64,000 bases of DNA from Pseudomonadota bacterium (GTDB lineage Bacteria; Pseudomonadota; Gammaproteobacteria; Xanthomonadales; Rhodanobacteraceae), in the NCBI GenBank assembly GCA_021795435.1, contig JAJYPJ010000005.1:21827-85826 (forward strand), given 5' to 3'. A program made the position numbers and the translations under genes. The notes beneath the pieces were generated by a model. The model worked only from the letters and a program-made list of their open reading frames with translations, did not search any database and was not told the DNA's origin. Within the stretch, counting starts at the first letter, position 1. The number at the start of each line of letters is the position of its first letter. Shown piece by piece: positions 1 to 11,115 of the stretch.

Positions 1-428
1 CTGAAGCCCAGTGTGTCCCGTTGGCCCCGGACGGCCTCAACCAGGGCCTGCGCCAGCGACGGTGCCTCCTCGCCTCGACCGGCGAGCAAGCGAGGGCCGA
101 CAACGGGAGAATAGGGCGAGGCGACGAGGAGCTTGGGGTAGTAGTTGAGCCCTGCACGTGCCATGGCGTGGGCCCATGCATGGTCGAAGACGAACTCGCC
201 ATGTGAATTCGTCTTGACGTAGCTGGGAACCGCCGCGCAAAGCCTGGATCCCCGGAACAGGGCGAGATGCCGCGGTTGCCAGCCCCAGGACTCGCGCAAG
301 CAACCGTAGCGTTCCAGTCCGGCGAGGAACGCGTGGCTGACGAAGGGATTGCCGCTTGGCAACAGCGCGTCCCATTGTTCGGCAGTAACCTCATCCAGCC
401 GATCGAGTACGCGCAGCGCCAGGCTCAT
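1..428 (-). CDS. COG3146 (DUF482)-like N-acyltransferase, C-terminus cut off by window edge
   Basis: Reading on the minus strand from the ATG at 428 gives an open frame that runs off the left edge, so only about 142 N-terminal residues are visible. They include NPFVSHAFLAGLE near residue 23 and later VPSYVKTNSHGEFVFDHAWA and YYPKLLVASPYSPVVGPRLL, which resemble the COG3146 (DUF482) family of predicted GNAT-like N-acyltransferases. The biological substrate of that family is unknown to me. The gene starts 12 bp after the trxB stop on the same strand, so the two are probably co-transcribed. The family call rests on remembered sequence pattern. The catalytic half is outside the window. Confidence 0.7.
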   Translation of the reverse strand, partial: MSLALRVLDRLDEVTAEQWDALLPSGNPFVSHAFLAGLERYGCLRESWGWQPRHLALFRGSRLCAAVPSYVKTNSHGEFVFDHAWAHAMARAGLNYYPKLLVASPYSPVVGPRLLAGRGEEAPSLAQALVEAVRGQRDTLGF

Positions 429-440
429 GGAAGTCCGACG

Positions 441-2618
<2,178 letters not shown>

Positions 2619-2659
2619 TCAGGGCTGGCGGCATCCGGGAAGGCATGCCACTGCGGAAG

Positions 2660-2720
2660 GCGCTGGCGCCGCCAGCGCGTCGATCGCTACACTCGGCCGC
2701 GTCCTTGACCAGGACGCGGC
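2660..2720 (+). other. Two strong hairpins between ald and the MgtA-type ATPase gene
   Basis: Hairpin 1 spans 2660-2678: GCGCTGGC, loop GCC, then its exact complement. Hairpin 2 spans 2696-2720: a perfect 10-bp stem GCCGCGTCCT with a five-base loop. Neither is followed by a T-run, so these are not canonical intrinsic terminators. They could be a U-less terminator for ald, or structure in the 5' leader of the downstream gene, whose start codon is 169 bp beyond the second hairpin. Mg2+ transporter genes of the mgtA class are known to carry regulatory leaders in enterobacteria. No sequence similarity to those leaders is claimed here. Confidence 0.5.
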
Positions 2721-2888
2721 TTGCCGGTTGCGAGCGCGTCGCCGCCGGACCGATGGATGGCGTGCATCCGCGGCCCGGATTGGGTCGGCAGCGCATCGCC
2801 CTTCCAGGGTTGTCCGCGCGTTGCGGCCGCCCCGCGCCCTGGCCAGCAGATGGTCGCATGGCGATGGTTCGATGGTTGCGGAGACGCG

Positions 2889-5540
2889 ATGGCGGATAAC
2901 GACACCACCTCTGGACGCGCCCCGCCTCGGGCTGGCTTGCGACGCATGCCCGGGAGTGGAGCCGGCGATGCACAGGGCCAGCGGCTGCTGGAATTCGCTC
3001 GCCGGCCCGGGCCAGTGGTGTTGGAGAGTCTGGGCAGTTGCCTCGACGGGCTCGACGACGAGCAGATCGAGCGGTTGCAGCAGCAATACGGGCCCAATGT
3101 GGTCGGCGGTGCTGTCGTCGCACCCTGGTACGCGGAGGTTGCACGGAGGTTGGCGAACCCGCTGAACCTGCTTTTGCTGGCGCTCGCCGCTGTGTCGTTC
3201 CTAACGTCCGACCTGCTTGGTGCAGGGATCATGACCACGATGGTGGCGGTCGCGGTGCTCGTGGGCTATGTGCAGGAAAGCAAGTCTTCGCGGGCCGTCG
3301 CTGCCTTGCGCAGCATGGTCAGCAATACGACGCTGGTGCGCCGCCCCCAGTTGACCGGCGGCCGCAGCGAGATCCCGATCGAACAGCTGGTCCCCGGCGA
3401 CATCGTGCAACTGGCGGCGGGCGACATGATCCCGGCAGACCTTCGGCTACTCGCAGCCAAGGATCTGTTCGTCAACCAGTCCAGCCTGACTGGTGAGTCG
3501 ATGCCAGTGGAGAAGTTTGCGGAAGCCGACGAAGGCGCCGTCGCGGCGATGGAAGCCCGCAACCTCTGCTTCATGGGCTCCAACGTGCTCAGTGGCAGTG
3601 CCTTGGGGGTGGTCCTGGCAACCGGTGCGGTTACGGCGTTTGGGGCGCTTGCCAGTTCGCTGGCCACGCCGCGTGCGCCATCCACCAGCTTTGACCGGGG
3701 TTTGCGGCGGTTCGTCGGGCTGATGCTGCGCTTCATCGCGGTGATGGTGCCCCTGGTGTTTTTGGTCAACGGCGCCCTCAAGCATGACTGGCTCGAGGCG
3801 CTGATGTTCTCGATCGCCGTCGCCGTTGGCTTGACGCCCGAGATGCTCCCCGCGATCGTCACGTTCAATCTTGCAAAAGGCGCATTGGCGATGGCGCGCA
3901 AGCAGGTCATCGTCAAGCAGTTGCCGGCCATCCAGAACCTGGGTGCGATTGACGTGCTGTGCACCGACAAGACCGGGACGCTGACCCAGGACCGGGTCAT
4001 TCTCGAGCGGCACGTCGACGTGCGCGGGGACGATAACGCCCGGGTTCTCGAATTGGCGTTCCTCAACAGTCATTACCAGACCGGCCTTCGCAACTTGCTG
4101 GACAATGCGGTGTTGCGCGCAACCGACCCTGCAAGGGCGCACCGGCTCGCCGCCGACTATGCCCCCGTGGATGAACTTCCATTTGATTTCGAACGTCGCC
4201 GCATGTCGGTGGTGGTTCGCGACCAGGAGGGGCGCCACCTCCTGATTGCCAAGGGAGCGGTGGCCGAGATGTTGGCAATCTGCACGCGCGTGCAGTCCGG
4301 GGAGGAGTCATTGCCCTTTGATGCGGATCGCCAGGCCGACGCGCGGCAATTGGCGGCTGACCTCAATGCCGACGGATTCCGAGTGATTGCATTGGGGATT
4401 CGCGAGATCCGGCCACCGCGAGCTGCATACCACAGGGGTGACGAACGCGACCTCACGCTGATGGGCTTCATGGCGTTCCTGGATCCGCCCAAGGAGAGCG
4501 CGGCCGAGGCGATTTCGGCACTGACCGCGCATGGAATCGCGGTGAAGATCCTCACGGGCGACAACGACATCGTCGCGCGCCATGTATGCCGTCATGTCGG
4601 CATTGATCTCACGCATGTCCTGACCGGCCCCGAGATCGATGCGATGGACGAAACGCAGTTGACCGCGGCGTTGGACGATACGCGGCTGTTCGCCCGCCTT
4701 AATCCCCAGCAGAAGGTCCGCGTGATCGACGCGCTGCGAGCGCAGGGCCACGTCGTCGGCTTCCTGGGCGACGGAATCAATGACGGTCCTGCGCTGCGAG
4801 CCGCGGACGTCGGCATCTCCGTCGACAGCGCCGTGGACATCGCCAAGGAATCGGCGCACATCATCCTCCTGGAAAAGAGCCTGACGGTGCTGGAGGTGGG
4901 CGTGCAGGAGGGGCGACGCGTCTTCGGCAACATCCTCAAGTACATCCGGATGACGGCCAGTTCCAATTTCGGCAATGTCTTCAGCGTGCTCGGCGCCAGC
5001 GCGCTGCTGCCGTTCCTGCCCATGGCGCCGGTGCAGCTGCTCATCAACAACCTCATGTACGACCTCTCGATGACCACCATCGCGACCGACAACGTCGACG
5101 ATGAGTTCCTGGCCACACCCAGACGGTGGGAGATTGGCAACATCGTCCGCTACATGGCGGTTTTTGGCCCGGTGAGCTCGTTGTTCGACTACCTGACCTT
5201 CGCAGTCATGTGGTTTTTCCTGGGGTTCTCAAGGCATCCCGAGATGTTCCAGACCGGTTGGTTCATCGAGTCGCTTCTATCCCAAACCCTCATCGTCTAC
5301 GTCATCCGCACGGCGCATGTCCCATTCGTCCAGTCGCTCCCGAGTCTCCCAGTACTCGTGAGCACGGCGAGCTTCTGCCTCCTCGGCATGCTCTTGCCGA
5401 TATCTCCGGTGGCCCCGCTGCTCGGGTTCCGCATCATGCCGCACGCGTACTGGGCTTATCTGGCTGGGATCGTGGTCGTCTATCTGCTGCTGGCACAGGG
5501 TGTGAAGGCCATGCTGGTTAGCCGCTTCGGCCTGGATTGA
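2889..5540 (+). CDS. mgtA: Magnesium-translocating P-type (P3B) ATPase, MgtA/MgtB type
   Basis: An 883-residue inner-membrane ATPase predicted to import Mg2+. All P-type signatures are visible: the actuator motif LTGES, the phosphorylation motif DKTGTLT with Asp360, and the hinge motif GDGINDGPALR. The membrane segment before the phosphorylation site, VGLTPEMLPAIV, is characteristic of the MgtA/MgtB subgroup. The C-terminus has several hydrophobic segments. ATG 2889 is chosen because GGAG lies 5 nt upstream and the protein then matches the usual length of about 900. The frame is open back to 2721, but that extra 56-residue stretch looks non-coding. It lies downstream of two strong hairpins and is followed by the photolyase gene. 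Confidence 0.93.
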   Translation: MADNDTTSGRAPPRAGLRRMPGSGAGDAQGQRLLEFARRPGPVVLESLGSCLDGLDDEQIERLQQQYGPNVVGGAVVAPWYAEVARRLANPLNLLLLALAAVSFLTSDLLGAGIMTTMVAVAVLVGYVQESKSSRAVAALRSMVSNTTLVRRPQLTGGRSEIPIEQLVPGDIVQLAAGDMIPADLRLLAAKDLFVNQSSLTGESMPVEKFAEADEGAVAAMEARNLCFMGSNVLSGSALGVVLATGAVTAFGALASSLATPRAPSTSFDRGLRRFVGLMLRFIAVMVPLVFLVNGALKHDWLEALMFSIAVAVGLTPEMLPAIVTFNLAKGALAMARKQVIVKQLPAIQNLGAIDVLCTDKTGTLTQDRVILERHVDVRGDDNARVLELAFLNSHYQTGLRNLLDNAVLRATDPARAHRLAADYAPVDELPFDFERRRMSVVVRDQEGRHLLIAKGAVAEMLAICTRVQSGEESLPFDADRQADARQLAADLNADGFRVIALGIREIRPPRAAYHRGDERDLTLMGFMAFLDPPKESAAEAISALTAHGIAVKILTGDNDIVARHVCRHVGIDLTHVLTGPEIDAMDETQLTAALDDTRLFARLNPQQKVRVIDALRAQGHVVGFLGDGINDGPALRAADVGISVDSAVDIAKESAHIILLEKSLTVLEVGVQEGRRVFGNILKYIRMTASSNFGNVFSVLGASALLPFLPMAPVQLLINNLMYDLSMTTIATDNVDDEFLATPRRWEIGNIVRYMAVFGPVSSLFDYLTFAVMWFFLGFSRHPEMFQTGWFIESLLSQTLIVYVIRTAHVPFVQSLPSLPVLVSTASFCLLGMLLPISPVAPLLGFRIMPHAYWAYLAGIVVVYLLLAQGVKAMLVSRFGLD

Positions 5541-5760
5541 ACACGCCGTTTCCCGCAGTGCGCCCAGGGCCCGGTTCACATGGCGTCAACGGGCGCGCCG
5601 GCATGCTGGGACCCTCGCAAGCCGCGTCCTGGGGCATCACCCAAGTGATCATCCGACGAACAGGAGGCGGCATGGGCCGGGGGCGGTGCGGCCACGCAAG
5701 GATTGAGTCCTTGATTCAAAGGCGATGGTGCAGGGTGGAGCCGCGGGGACGTCTCCGGCC

Positions 5761-7185
5761 ATGACGACCGCCATCGTTTGGCTGCGGCGCGACTTGCGCC
5801 TTGCGGACAACCCGGCGATCCACGCTGCGGTTGCGGGGCACGCACGCGTGCTTCCCGTATACATCCACGCGCCGGAGGAGGAAGCGCCTTGGATGCCGGG
5901 CGCGGCCAGCCGTTGGTGGCTGCACCATAGCCTTGCTGCGCTTGACGACGCGCTTCGCGAGCGCGGGGCATCGCTATACCTCGCCAAGGGCCCCAGCTTG
6001 GAGTCGCTGCGACGGCTCATCAAGGCCAGCGGAGCGGTCGCCGTGTACTGGAATCGGCAGTACGAGCCGGCCGCGCTCGCTCGGGACCGTGAAATCAAGC
6101 AACGGCTGCGCGCGGAAGGCGTCGCCGCGCAAAGTTACAACAGCGCACTCTTGGTTGAACCATGGGCGCTGGCGACGCGGGAGGGGCGGCCTTACCGCGT
6201 GTTCACCCCCTACTGGCGCGCCGTCGAGGCGCACCTTGCCGACACCGCGCCATGGCCCGCGCCTTCACGAATCCCCATGCCGGCCGCGGAAGGCTCGTTG
6301 CCGCTGGATGCCCTGGAACTGCGGCCGCGGATCGCCTGGGATGCGGGCCTGCGCGACGCATGGCGACCCGGCGAGGAGGGAGCACATGCGTTACTGCGGG
6401 AATTTGTTGCCGATTCCATTGGCCACTATGGCGAGCGCCGCGACCGGCCCGACGTTGACGGGACATCGCGGTTGTCACCTTATCTTCATGCCGGTGAGCT
6501 CAGCCCGCGCCAGATCCTTGCGGCGCTTCGCGACCATCTGCCGAGTTCGGGCTCGCAGGGCTTCCCAAGCATCGCGGCGCCCTATGTTCGTGAATTGGGA
6601 TGGCGCGAATTTTCGTACCACCTGCTTTTCCATCATCCCGATACGCCGGAGCGGAGCCTTAATGCGCAATTTGAACGTTTTCCGTGGCGCGAGCCGACCG
6701 GCGATCTGCTGGAGCGATGGCAGCAAGGCCATACCGGCATTCCCATCGTCGACGCCGGCATGCGGCAATTGTGGAAGACCGGCTGGATGCACAATCGGGT
6801 GAGAATGCTGGTGGCCAGCTTGCTGTCGAAAAACCTGCGGATTCACTGGTCGCATGGCGCACGATGGTTCTGGGACACGCTGGTCGATGCGGACCTCGCC
6901 AACAACACGCAGGGTTGGCAATGGACGGCGGGTTGTGGAGCCGACGCGGCCCCGTTCTTCCGCATCTTCAATCCGGTCGTTCAGGCCCTGCGCTTCGACC
7001 CGAGGGGGGAGTACATTCGTCGCTGGGTCCCCGAGCTTCGCGACCTTCCGGCGCCATTGCTGCACGAGCCCTGGCGCGAGCCCGGGCTGCTGGGCCGGAT
7101 AGGCTACGCCGCGCCAATGGTGGATCTGGCGTCGTCCCGTGACGAGGCATTGGCCGCTTATCAGGCCATGCGCGCGAATCGCTGA
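5761..7185 (+). CDS. phrB: Deoxyribodipyrimidine photolyase (cryptochrome/photolyase family)
   Basis: A 474-residue flavoprotein that uses blue light to split pyrimidine dimers in DNA. The N-terminus TTAIVWLRRDLRLADNPA is the antenna-binding domain start. The C-terminal FAD and DNA-binding half carries DAGMRQLWKTGWMHNRVRM, then WFWDTLVDADLANN and GWQWTAGCGADAAPFFRIFN, the segments around the electron-transfer tryptophans. ATG 5761 is chosen because family members begin a few residues before IVW; its own ribosome site is weak. An in-frame ATG at 5725 with AAGG just upstream is an alternative. A short open frame with AGGAGG (ATG 5672) ends on the overlapping ATGA at 5761-5764, so translational coupling is possible. 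Confidence 0.93.
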   Translation: MTTAIVWLRRDLRLADNPAIHAAVAGHARVLPVYIHAPEEEAPWMPGAASRWWLHHSLAALDDALRERGASLYLAKGPSLESLRRLIKASGAVAVYWNRQYEPAALARDREIKQRLRAEGVAAQSYNSALLVEPWALATREGRPYRVFTPYWRAVEAHLADTAPWPAPSRIPMPAAEGSLPLDALELRPRIAWDAGLRDAWRPGEEGAHALLREFVADSIGHYGERRDRPDVDGTSRLSPYLHAGELSPRQILAALRDHLPSSGSQGFPSIAAPYVRELGWREFSYHLLFHHPDTPERSLNAQFERFPWREPTGDLLERWQQGHTGIPIVDAGMRQLWKTGWMHNRVRMLVASLLSKNLRIHWSHGARWFWDTLVDADLANNTQGWQWTAGCGADAAPFFRIFNPVVQALRFDPRGEYIRRWVPELRDLPAPLLHEPWREPGLLGRIGYAAPMVDLASSRDEALAAYQAMRANR

Positions 7186-7487
7186 GCCGTGCGATCAGCC
7201 GTGCAACACCGAACGAGTGGCAGGCTGGCCGTTCGGCCCCGCCCTCGGGTTGGAGTAGCTTCGGCGCGCCATGGAATGGTCGAGCGACTTCAGGTGATCC
7301 GGTGGCGCCAGGATCATTCGGGTGGCATGCTGCGCTGGGTGTCCGTGTGCTGCTCATGTCGCTGGGCTGGCAATCCCGGGCGCACCAGCCAGCGGTGAAC
7401 GGACGGTTCCTGCGAGCCAAGCGTGCCCGCGGAAGGACCGTGGAGCCGCTGCCTCCAACACGCGTCATTGCTTCGGGGGAATCCCGC
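7186..7487. other. Gene-free stretch between phrB and the S10 peptidase
   Basis: About 300 bp with no convincing gene. The frame of the downstream peptidase is open from 7302, but the translated upstream part has no recognisable features. At 7295-7316 there is an imperfect 22-bp palindrome (TGATCC and GGATCA arms around a GGTGGCGCCA core) that could be an operator. No clear terminator for phrB is seen. The ribosome site of the peptidase (a run of G plus A at 7475-7480) closes the stretch. Confidence 0.4.
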
Positions 7488-9092
7488 ATGTCTGCTCGAC
7501 GTCTTGCACGGGCCTTCGCCTTCGCCTTCGCCTTCGCCTTCGCATTGCTCCCACTTTCGGCGTTGGCGCGTGAACCGCAGGCCAAACCGCAGGAGTCTGC
7601 GAGCCGCATCCATCGCTACTGGGCCGCGCCGCATACCTCGATGACCCGGGGCGTGGTCACCATCAACGGCAAGCGCATCAAGTTCATCGGCGACGCGGGC
7701 ACCATCATCCTGCGCGACAAGCAGGGCAAGCCCACGGGCGAGATGTTCTACGTGGCGTACATGAAGCGTGGCGGCAATCCTGCGCGACGCCCGATTTCAT
7801 TCCTATACAACGGCGGACCCGGATCCTCGTCGGTCTGGCTTCACATGGGTGCCTTTGGCCCCATGCGCGTCGTCACCCGGAGCCACAGCCACACGCCACC
7901 GGCCCCCTATCGGTTGGTCAACAATGATTACAGCCTGCTTGATGCAAGCGATCTTGTCTTCGTCGACGCCATGGGAACCGGCTTCAGCCGCATTCTGGGC
8001 AGCGCCGAAGGTGGGGCTGGCACGCCCAAGATGTTCTACGGCGTGGATGCGGATGGGCAGGCGTTCGCCCAATTCGTCGGCAAATTCCTGTCACAGTACG
8101 GGCGATGGAATTCCCCGAAGTACCTCATCGGCGAGAGCTACGGCACAGCGCGCTCAGCAGTCCTGGCGAATATCCTTGAGCAGCAGGACAACATCGATTT
8201 GAACGGAGTGGTGCTGCTGTCCAGCATCCTGGACTTCGATACCGCGATCGACACGCCCAACTTCAACCCGGGCGTCACGTTGCCGTACGCGCTGGCACTG
8301 CCCACCTATGCGGCAGTGGCCTGGTACCACAAGGCCTTGGCCAATCCTCCGGCGACCCTGCATCCATGGCTTGACAAGGTGCAGGATTGGGCGATGGGAC
8401 CCTATCTCCAGGCGCTGAACCGGGGAGGCCTCCTGCCGGAGGCCCGGAAGGACGCCATTGCCAAGCAAATGGCCGCATTCACGGGCTTGCCCGTTTCCTA
8501 TGTCCTCAGGGCGGACTTGCGCGTGACGGGCCCGGAGTTTGAACAGGCCCTGTTGCTGCCGCGCGGCGAGACCACAGGGCGGCTCGATGCGCGCTTCTCC
8601 GGTCCGACGATGGATCCGTTGGCTGAATCGGCGGCGTACGACCCACAGAGTGCGGCCATCAGTGCGGCCTATACGTCCGCTTTCAACGACTATGTGCGCA
8701 GGGTGCTCAAGTTTGGCGGCAGCCATACCTACAAGATCATTTCCAGCGCGGTAGGCAACGACTGGAGCTTTCAACACGTCCTGCCAGGTCAGCCTGCAGC
8801 CATCGGGTTCATCGGCACCAACGTGTTGCCCGATCTCGCCGCCGCGATGAGCTACAACCCGGACCTGAAGGTGATGGTCAATGCCGGCTATTTCGATCTG
8901 GCCACGCCTTACTACGCGGCGGTTTACCAGATGCGGCAGCTGCCGATGGTTGCCAGGTTGCAACGGAACATCGACTACAGATTTTATCACACCGGCCACA
9001 TGATCTACGTGCGCCCGCGGAGCCTCGCGCACCTGCATGCGAACATCGTGCAATTCATTCGACGCACGGCGTATCCGGCGGGTTCGGGCTGA
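7488..9092 (+). CDS. Secreted serine carboxypeptidase-like protein, peptidase family S10
   Basis: A 534-residue predicted exported peptidase of the S10 (serine carboxypeptidase) family. After the start, a signal peptide with an Ala-Phe repeat core (five AF units) ends near ALPLSALA-R or ALARE. The nucleophile motif GESYG places the serine at residue 217. The C-terminal catalytic Asp and His fit NAGYFDLATP and YHTGHMIYV. The segment YNGGPGSSSVWLHMGAFGP matches the NGGPG(C/S)SS motif of the family. ATG 7488 is chosen for the GGGGGA ribosome site 7 nt upstream and because it begins the signal peptide. The repeat (GCCTTC)5 at 7512-7541 encodes the hydrophobic core. Substrate is unknown. Confidence 0.88.
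   Translation: MSARRLARAFAFAFAFAFALLPLSALAREPQAKPQESASRIHRYWAAPHTSMTRGVVTINGKRIKFIGDAGTIILRDKQGKPTGEMFYVAYMKRGGNPARRPISFLYNGGPGSSSVWLHMGAFGPMRVVTRSHSHTPPAPYRLVNNDYSLLDASDLVFVDAMGTGFSRILGSAEGGAGTPKMFYGVDADGQAFAQFVGKFLSQYGRWNSPKYLIGESYGTARSAVLANILEQQDNIDLNGVVLLSSILDFDTAIDTPNFNPGVTLPYALALPTYAAVAWYHKALANPPATLHPWLDKVQDWAMGPYLQALNRGGLLPEARKDAIAKQMAAFTGLPVSYVLRADLRVTGPEFEQALLLPRGETTGRLDARFSGPTMDPLAESAAYDPQSAAISAAYTSAFNDYVRRVLKFGGSHTYKIISSAVGNDWSFQHVLPGQPAAIGFIGTNVLPDLAAAMSYNPDLKVMVNAGYFDLATPYYAAVYQMRQLPMVARLQRNIDYRFYHTGHMIYVRPRSLAHLHANIVQFIRRTAYPAGSG
7512..7541 (+). repeat. Perfect hexanucleotide tandem repeat (GCCTTC)5
   Basis: Five exact copies of GCCTTC, immediately followed by a sixth unit with two changes (GCATTG). 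The repeat lies in frame in the signal-peptide coding region of the S10 peptidase and encodes alternating Ala-Phe. Because the unit is six bases, gain or loss of copies would change the hydrophobic core length by two residues without shifting the frame. Confidence 0.95.
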
Positions 9093-9232
9093 TCGGTGTC
9101 GGCCGGCTCACGTCGTCAAGCGTGTCGCGGGTCGCCGTGGCGCGGCGGTACAAACGGGTCGGTTGGCCGTACCGGCCCTGGACGGAGCGGGCTGGCGATT
9201 CGTTGCCCGTGATCCGCAGGCCATCGGGCCCG

Positions 9233-10927
9233 CTAATGCGCGGGTGTCCTGCGCGGTCTGGCCCCGGTGCGCGGCGCGGCGGACGCTCCATCGAATCGCT
9301 CGATGCGCAGCGGTTGGCCGCCGACGCGCGCCTTGCGCAGCGCATCCAGCGTTGCCGGGGGGAGATCGGCCGGCAATTCCACGAGGCTATGGTCACCCTT
9401 CAGCTCGATGCTTCCGATCTGGCTGTTGGCCAGCTTGCCCTCGTTCGCGATGGCGCCAACGAGGTTTCGCACCTGGATGCCGTGGCGACGGCCAACGGCA
9501 ACACGCCAAAGGACAAACGGGCTGCTGCCTCGGGTCTCCGGTCGATTCGGCTCGGGCCGCTGGTTGGCGGTTTCACGTGGTGCGTCCCGCTTGAGCAGCA
9601 ACGGTTCGTCGCCTTGCAGGAGTCGCGCCATGGCGGCAGCGATTTCGATGGCTGGAACGTCGTGTTCCTGCTCATAGCGTTCGACGAGGCGCTGGAAATC
9701 CTGCAATCCTTCCAGCGCGCGGGCATCGGTGATGCGTTGCATGAAGCGCGCGATCCGACGATCGTTGACCGCCTCGATTCCAGGCAACTGCATGGGCGTG
9801 ATCGGCTGTCGGGTAGCCCGTTCAATCGCGCGCAGCAGATGGCGCTCCCGCGGCGTCACGAACAAGATGGCTTCGCCGCTCCGGCCCGCACGACCGGTGC
9901 GGCCGATCCGGTGGACATAGCTTTCCGTATCCGTGGGGATGTCGTAGTTCAGGACGTGGCTGACGCGCTCGACATCAAGGCCGCGTGCGGCGACGTCGGT
10001 GGCAACAAGGATGTCGATCTGCGCATCCTTGAAGCGCTGGACGATGCGTTCGCGCATGGCTTGAGGCACCTCGCCATTCAAGGCGGCTGCGGCGAATCCT
10101 CTTGCGGCGAGCCTTTCCGCGAGTTCCTCGGTCGCCTGGCGGGTGCGGGTGAACACGATCATGCCTTCGAAGGGCTCGACCTCGAGGATCCGGGTCAGCG
10201 CATCAAGCTTGTGCATGCCGCTGACGAGCCAATAACGCTGGGCGACCTTGGCCGCGGTGGTGGTCTTGCCCTTGATGCTGACCTGCGCAGGATCATGCAG
10301 ATAGCGGTCCGCGATCCGTCGGATGGCCGATGGCATGGTCGCGGAGAAGAGAGCGACTTGGCGTACCGCCGGAACGCGTCCAAGAATCGATTCCACATCG
10401 TCGATGAATCCCATGCGCAGCATTTCGTCGGCTTCGTCCAGGACAACGTGCCGCAGGAGGTCAAGCTTGAGGGTGCCGCGCTCGAGGTGATCGATGATGC
10501 GCCCTGGCGTGCCGACGACGACATGGGCGCCTCGCCGGAGGGCGTGCAGCTGCGGTGCATACCCCTGGCCGCCATAGATGGGCAGGACATGGAAATCCGG
10601 CAGTCGCGATGCATAGCGGGTGAATGCTTCCGCGACCTGGATCGCCAGTTCGCGCGTGGGTGTCAGGACCAGGGCCTGTGGCGCACCCACTGTGGTGTCG
10701 ATGCGCGCGAGGATCGGCAACGCGAATGCGGCGGTCTTGCCGGTTCCCGTCTGGGCCTGTCCCACCAGGTCGCGACCCTGCAGCAGCACGGGAATGGTCG
10801 CGGCCTGGATTGGCGAAGGCGTTTCATAGCCAACGGCCACGAGGGCATCGAGGATTGCCGCAGGCAGGCCGAGGTCGTGAAACGAGGAGATCGCGGGTGA
10901 CGCGTTGTTGGCAGGGGACTCGATCAT
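9233..10927 (-). CDS. DEAD-box ATP-dependent RNA helicase (DeaD/CsdA type)
   Basis: A 564-residue RNA helicase. Motifs in order: FHDLGL and PSPIQ (Q motif), AQTGTGKT (Walker A), PTRELAIQ, GTPGRIIDHL, DEAD, SAT, ATDVAARGLDV and HRIGRTGRAG. After the helicase core there is a linker and a C-terminal region with a VGRRHGIQVRNLVGAIANEGKL segment, as in the RNA-binding domain of DeaD/DbpA proteins. It is likely to act in ribosome biogenesis or mRNA unwinding, as this family does. ATG 10927 removes an 18-codon upstream stretch that lacks family similarity. It converges on the S10 peptidase (140 bp gap). Naming it deaD rather than dbpA or rhlE is not certain. Confidence 0.92.
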   Translation of the reverse strand: MIESPANNASPAISSFHDLGLPAAILDALVAVGYETPSPIQAATIPVLLQGRDLVGQAQTGTGKTAAFALPILARIDTTVGAPQALVLTPTRELAIQVAEAFTRYASRLPDFHVLPIYGGQGYAPQLHALRRGAHVVVGTPGRIIDHLERGTLKLDLLRHVVLDEADEMLRMGFIDDVESILGRVPAVRQVALFSATMPSAIRRIADRYLHDPAQVSIKGKTTTAAKVAQRYWLVSGMHKLDALTRILEVEPFEGMIVFTRTRQATEELAERLAARGFAAAALNGEVPQAMRERIVQRFKDAQIDILVATDVAARGLDVERVSHVLNYDIPTDTESYVHRIGRTGRAGRSGEAILFVTPRERHLLRAIERATRQPITPMQLPGIEAVNDRRIARFMQRITDARALEGLQDFQRLVERYEQEHDVPAIEIAAAMARLLQGDEPLLLKRDAPRETANQRPEPNRPETRGSSPFVLWRVAVGRRHGIQVRNLVGAIANEGKLANSQIGSIELKGDHSLVELPADLPPATLDALRKARVGGQPLRIERFDGASAAPRTGARPRRTPAH

Positions 10928-11115
10928 GGATGACTTCGCGTAGGGCCGCGCAGTGCGAGGCCATGAGGGACGATGGGGCAATGGTCGGGCTGCGAGGCCG
11001 CGGCTTGCCGGAAGAATGCGGCGGGCCGTCTGGCGAATGGTGGAGCGAGCAGCCTTGATGACGGCCTAGTGTAGCTGCACCGGCGTTCTCGTGCCGGATG
11101 CGGCCCGGTGATCGT

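Noticed and set aside
5537..5764. 75-codon frame filling the gap between the Mg2+ ATPase and photolyase genes as a real protein
   Set aside because: Start and stop overlaps with its neighbours are striking, but the peptide is Gly/Arg-rich with no hydrophobic core or family. Kept only as a possible coupling leader (see finding at 5672).
9122..10900. 592-codon open frame on the plus strand
   Set aside because: Antisense shadow of the DEAD-box helicase gene; composition is low-complexity and no motif is present.
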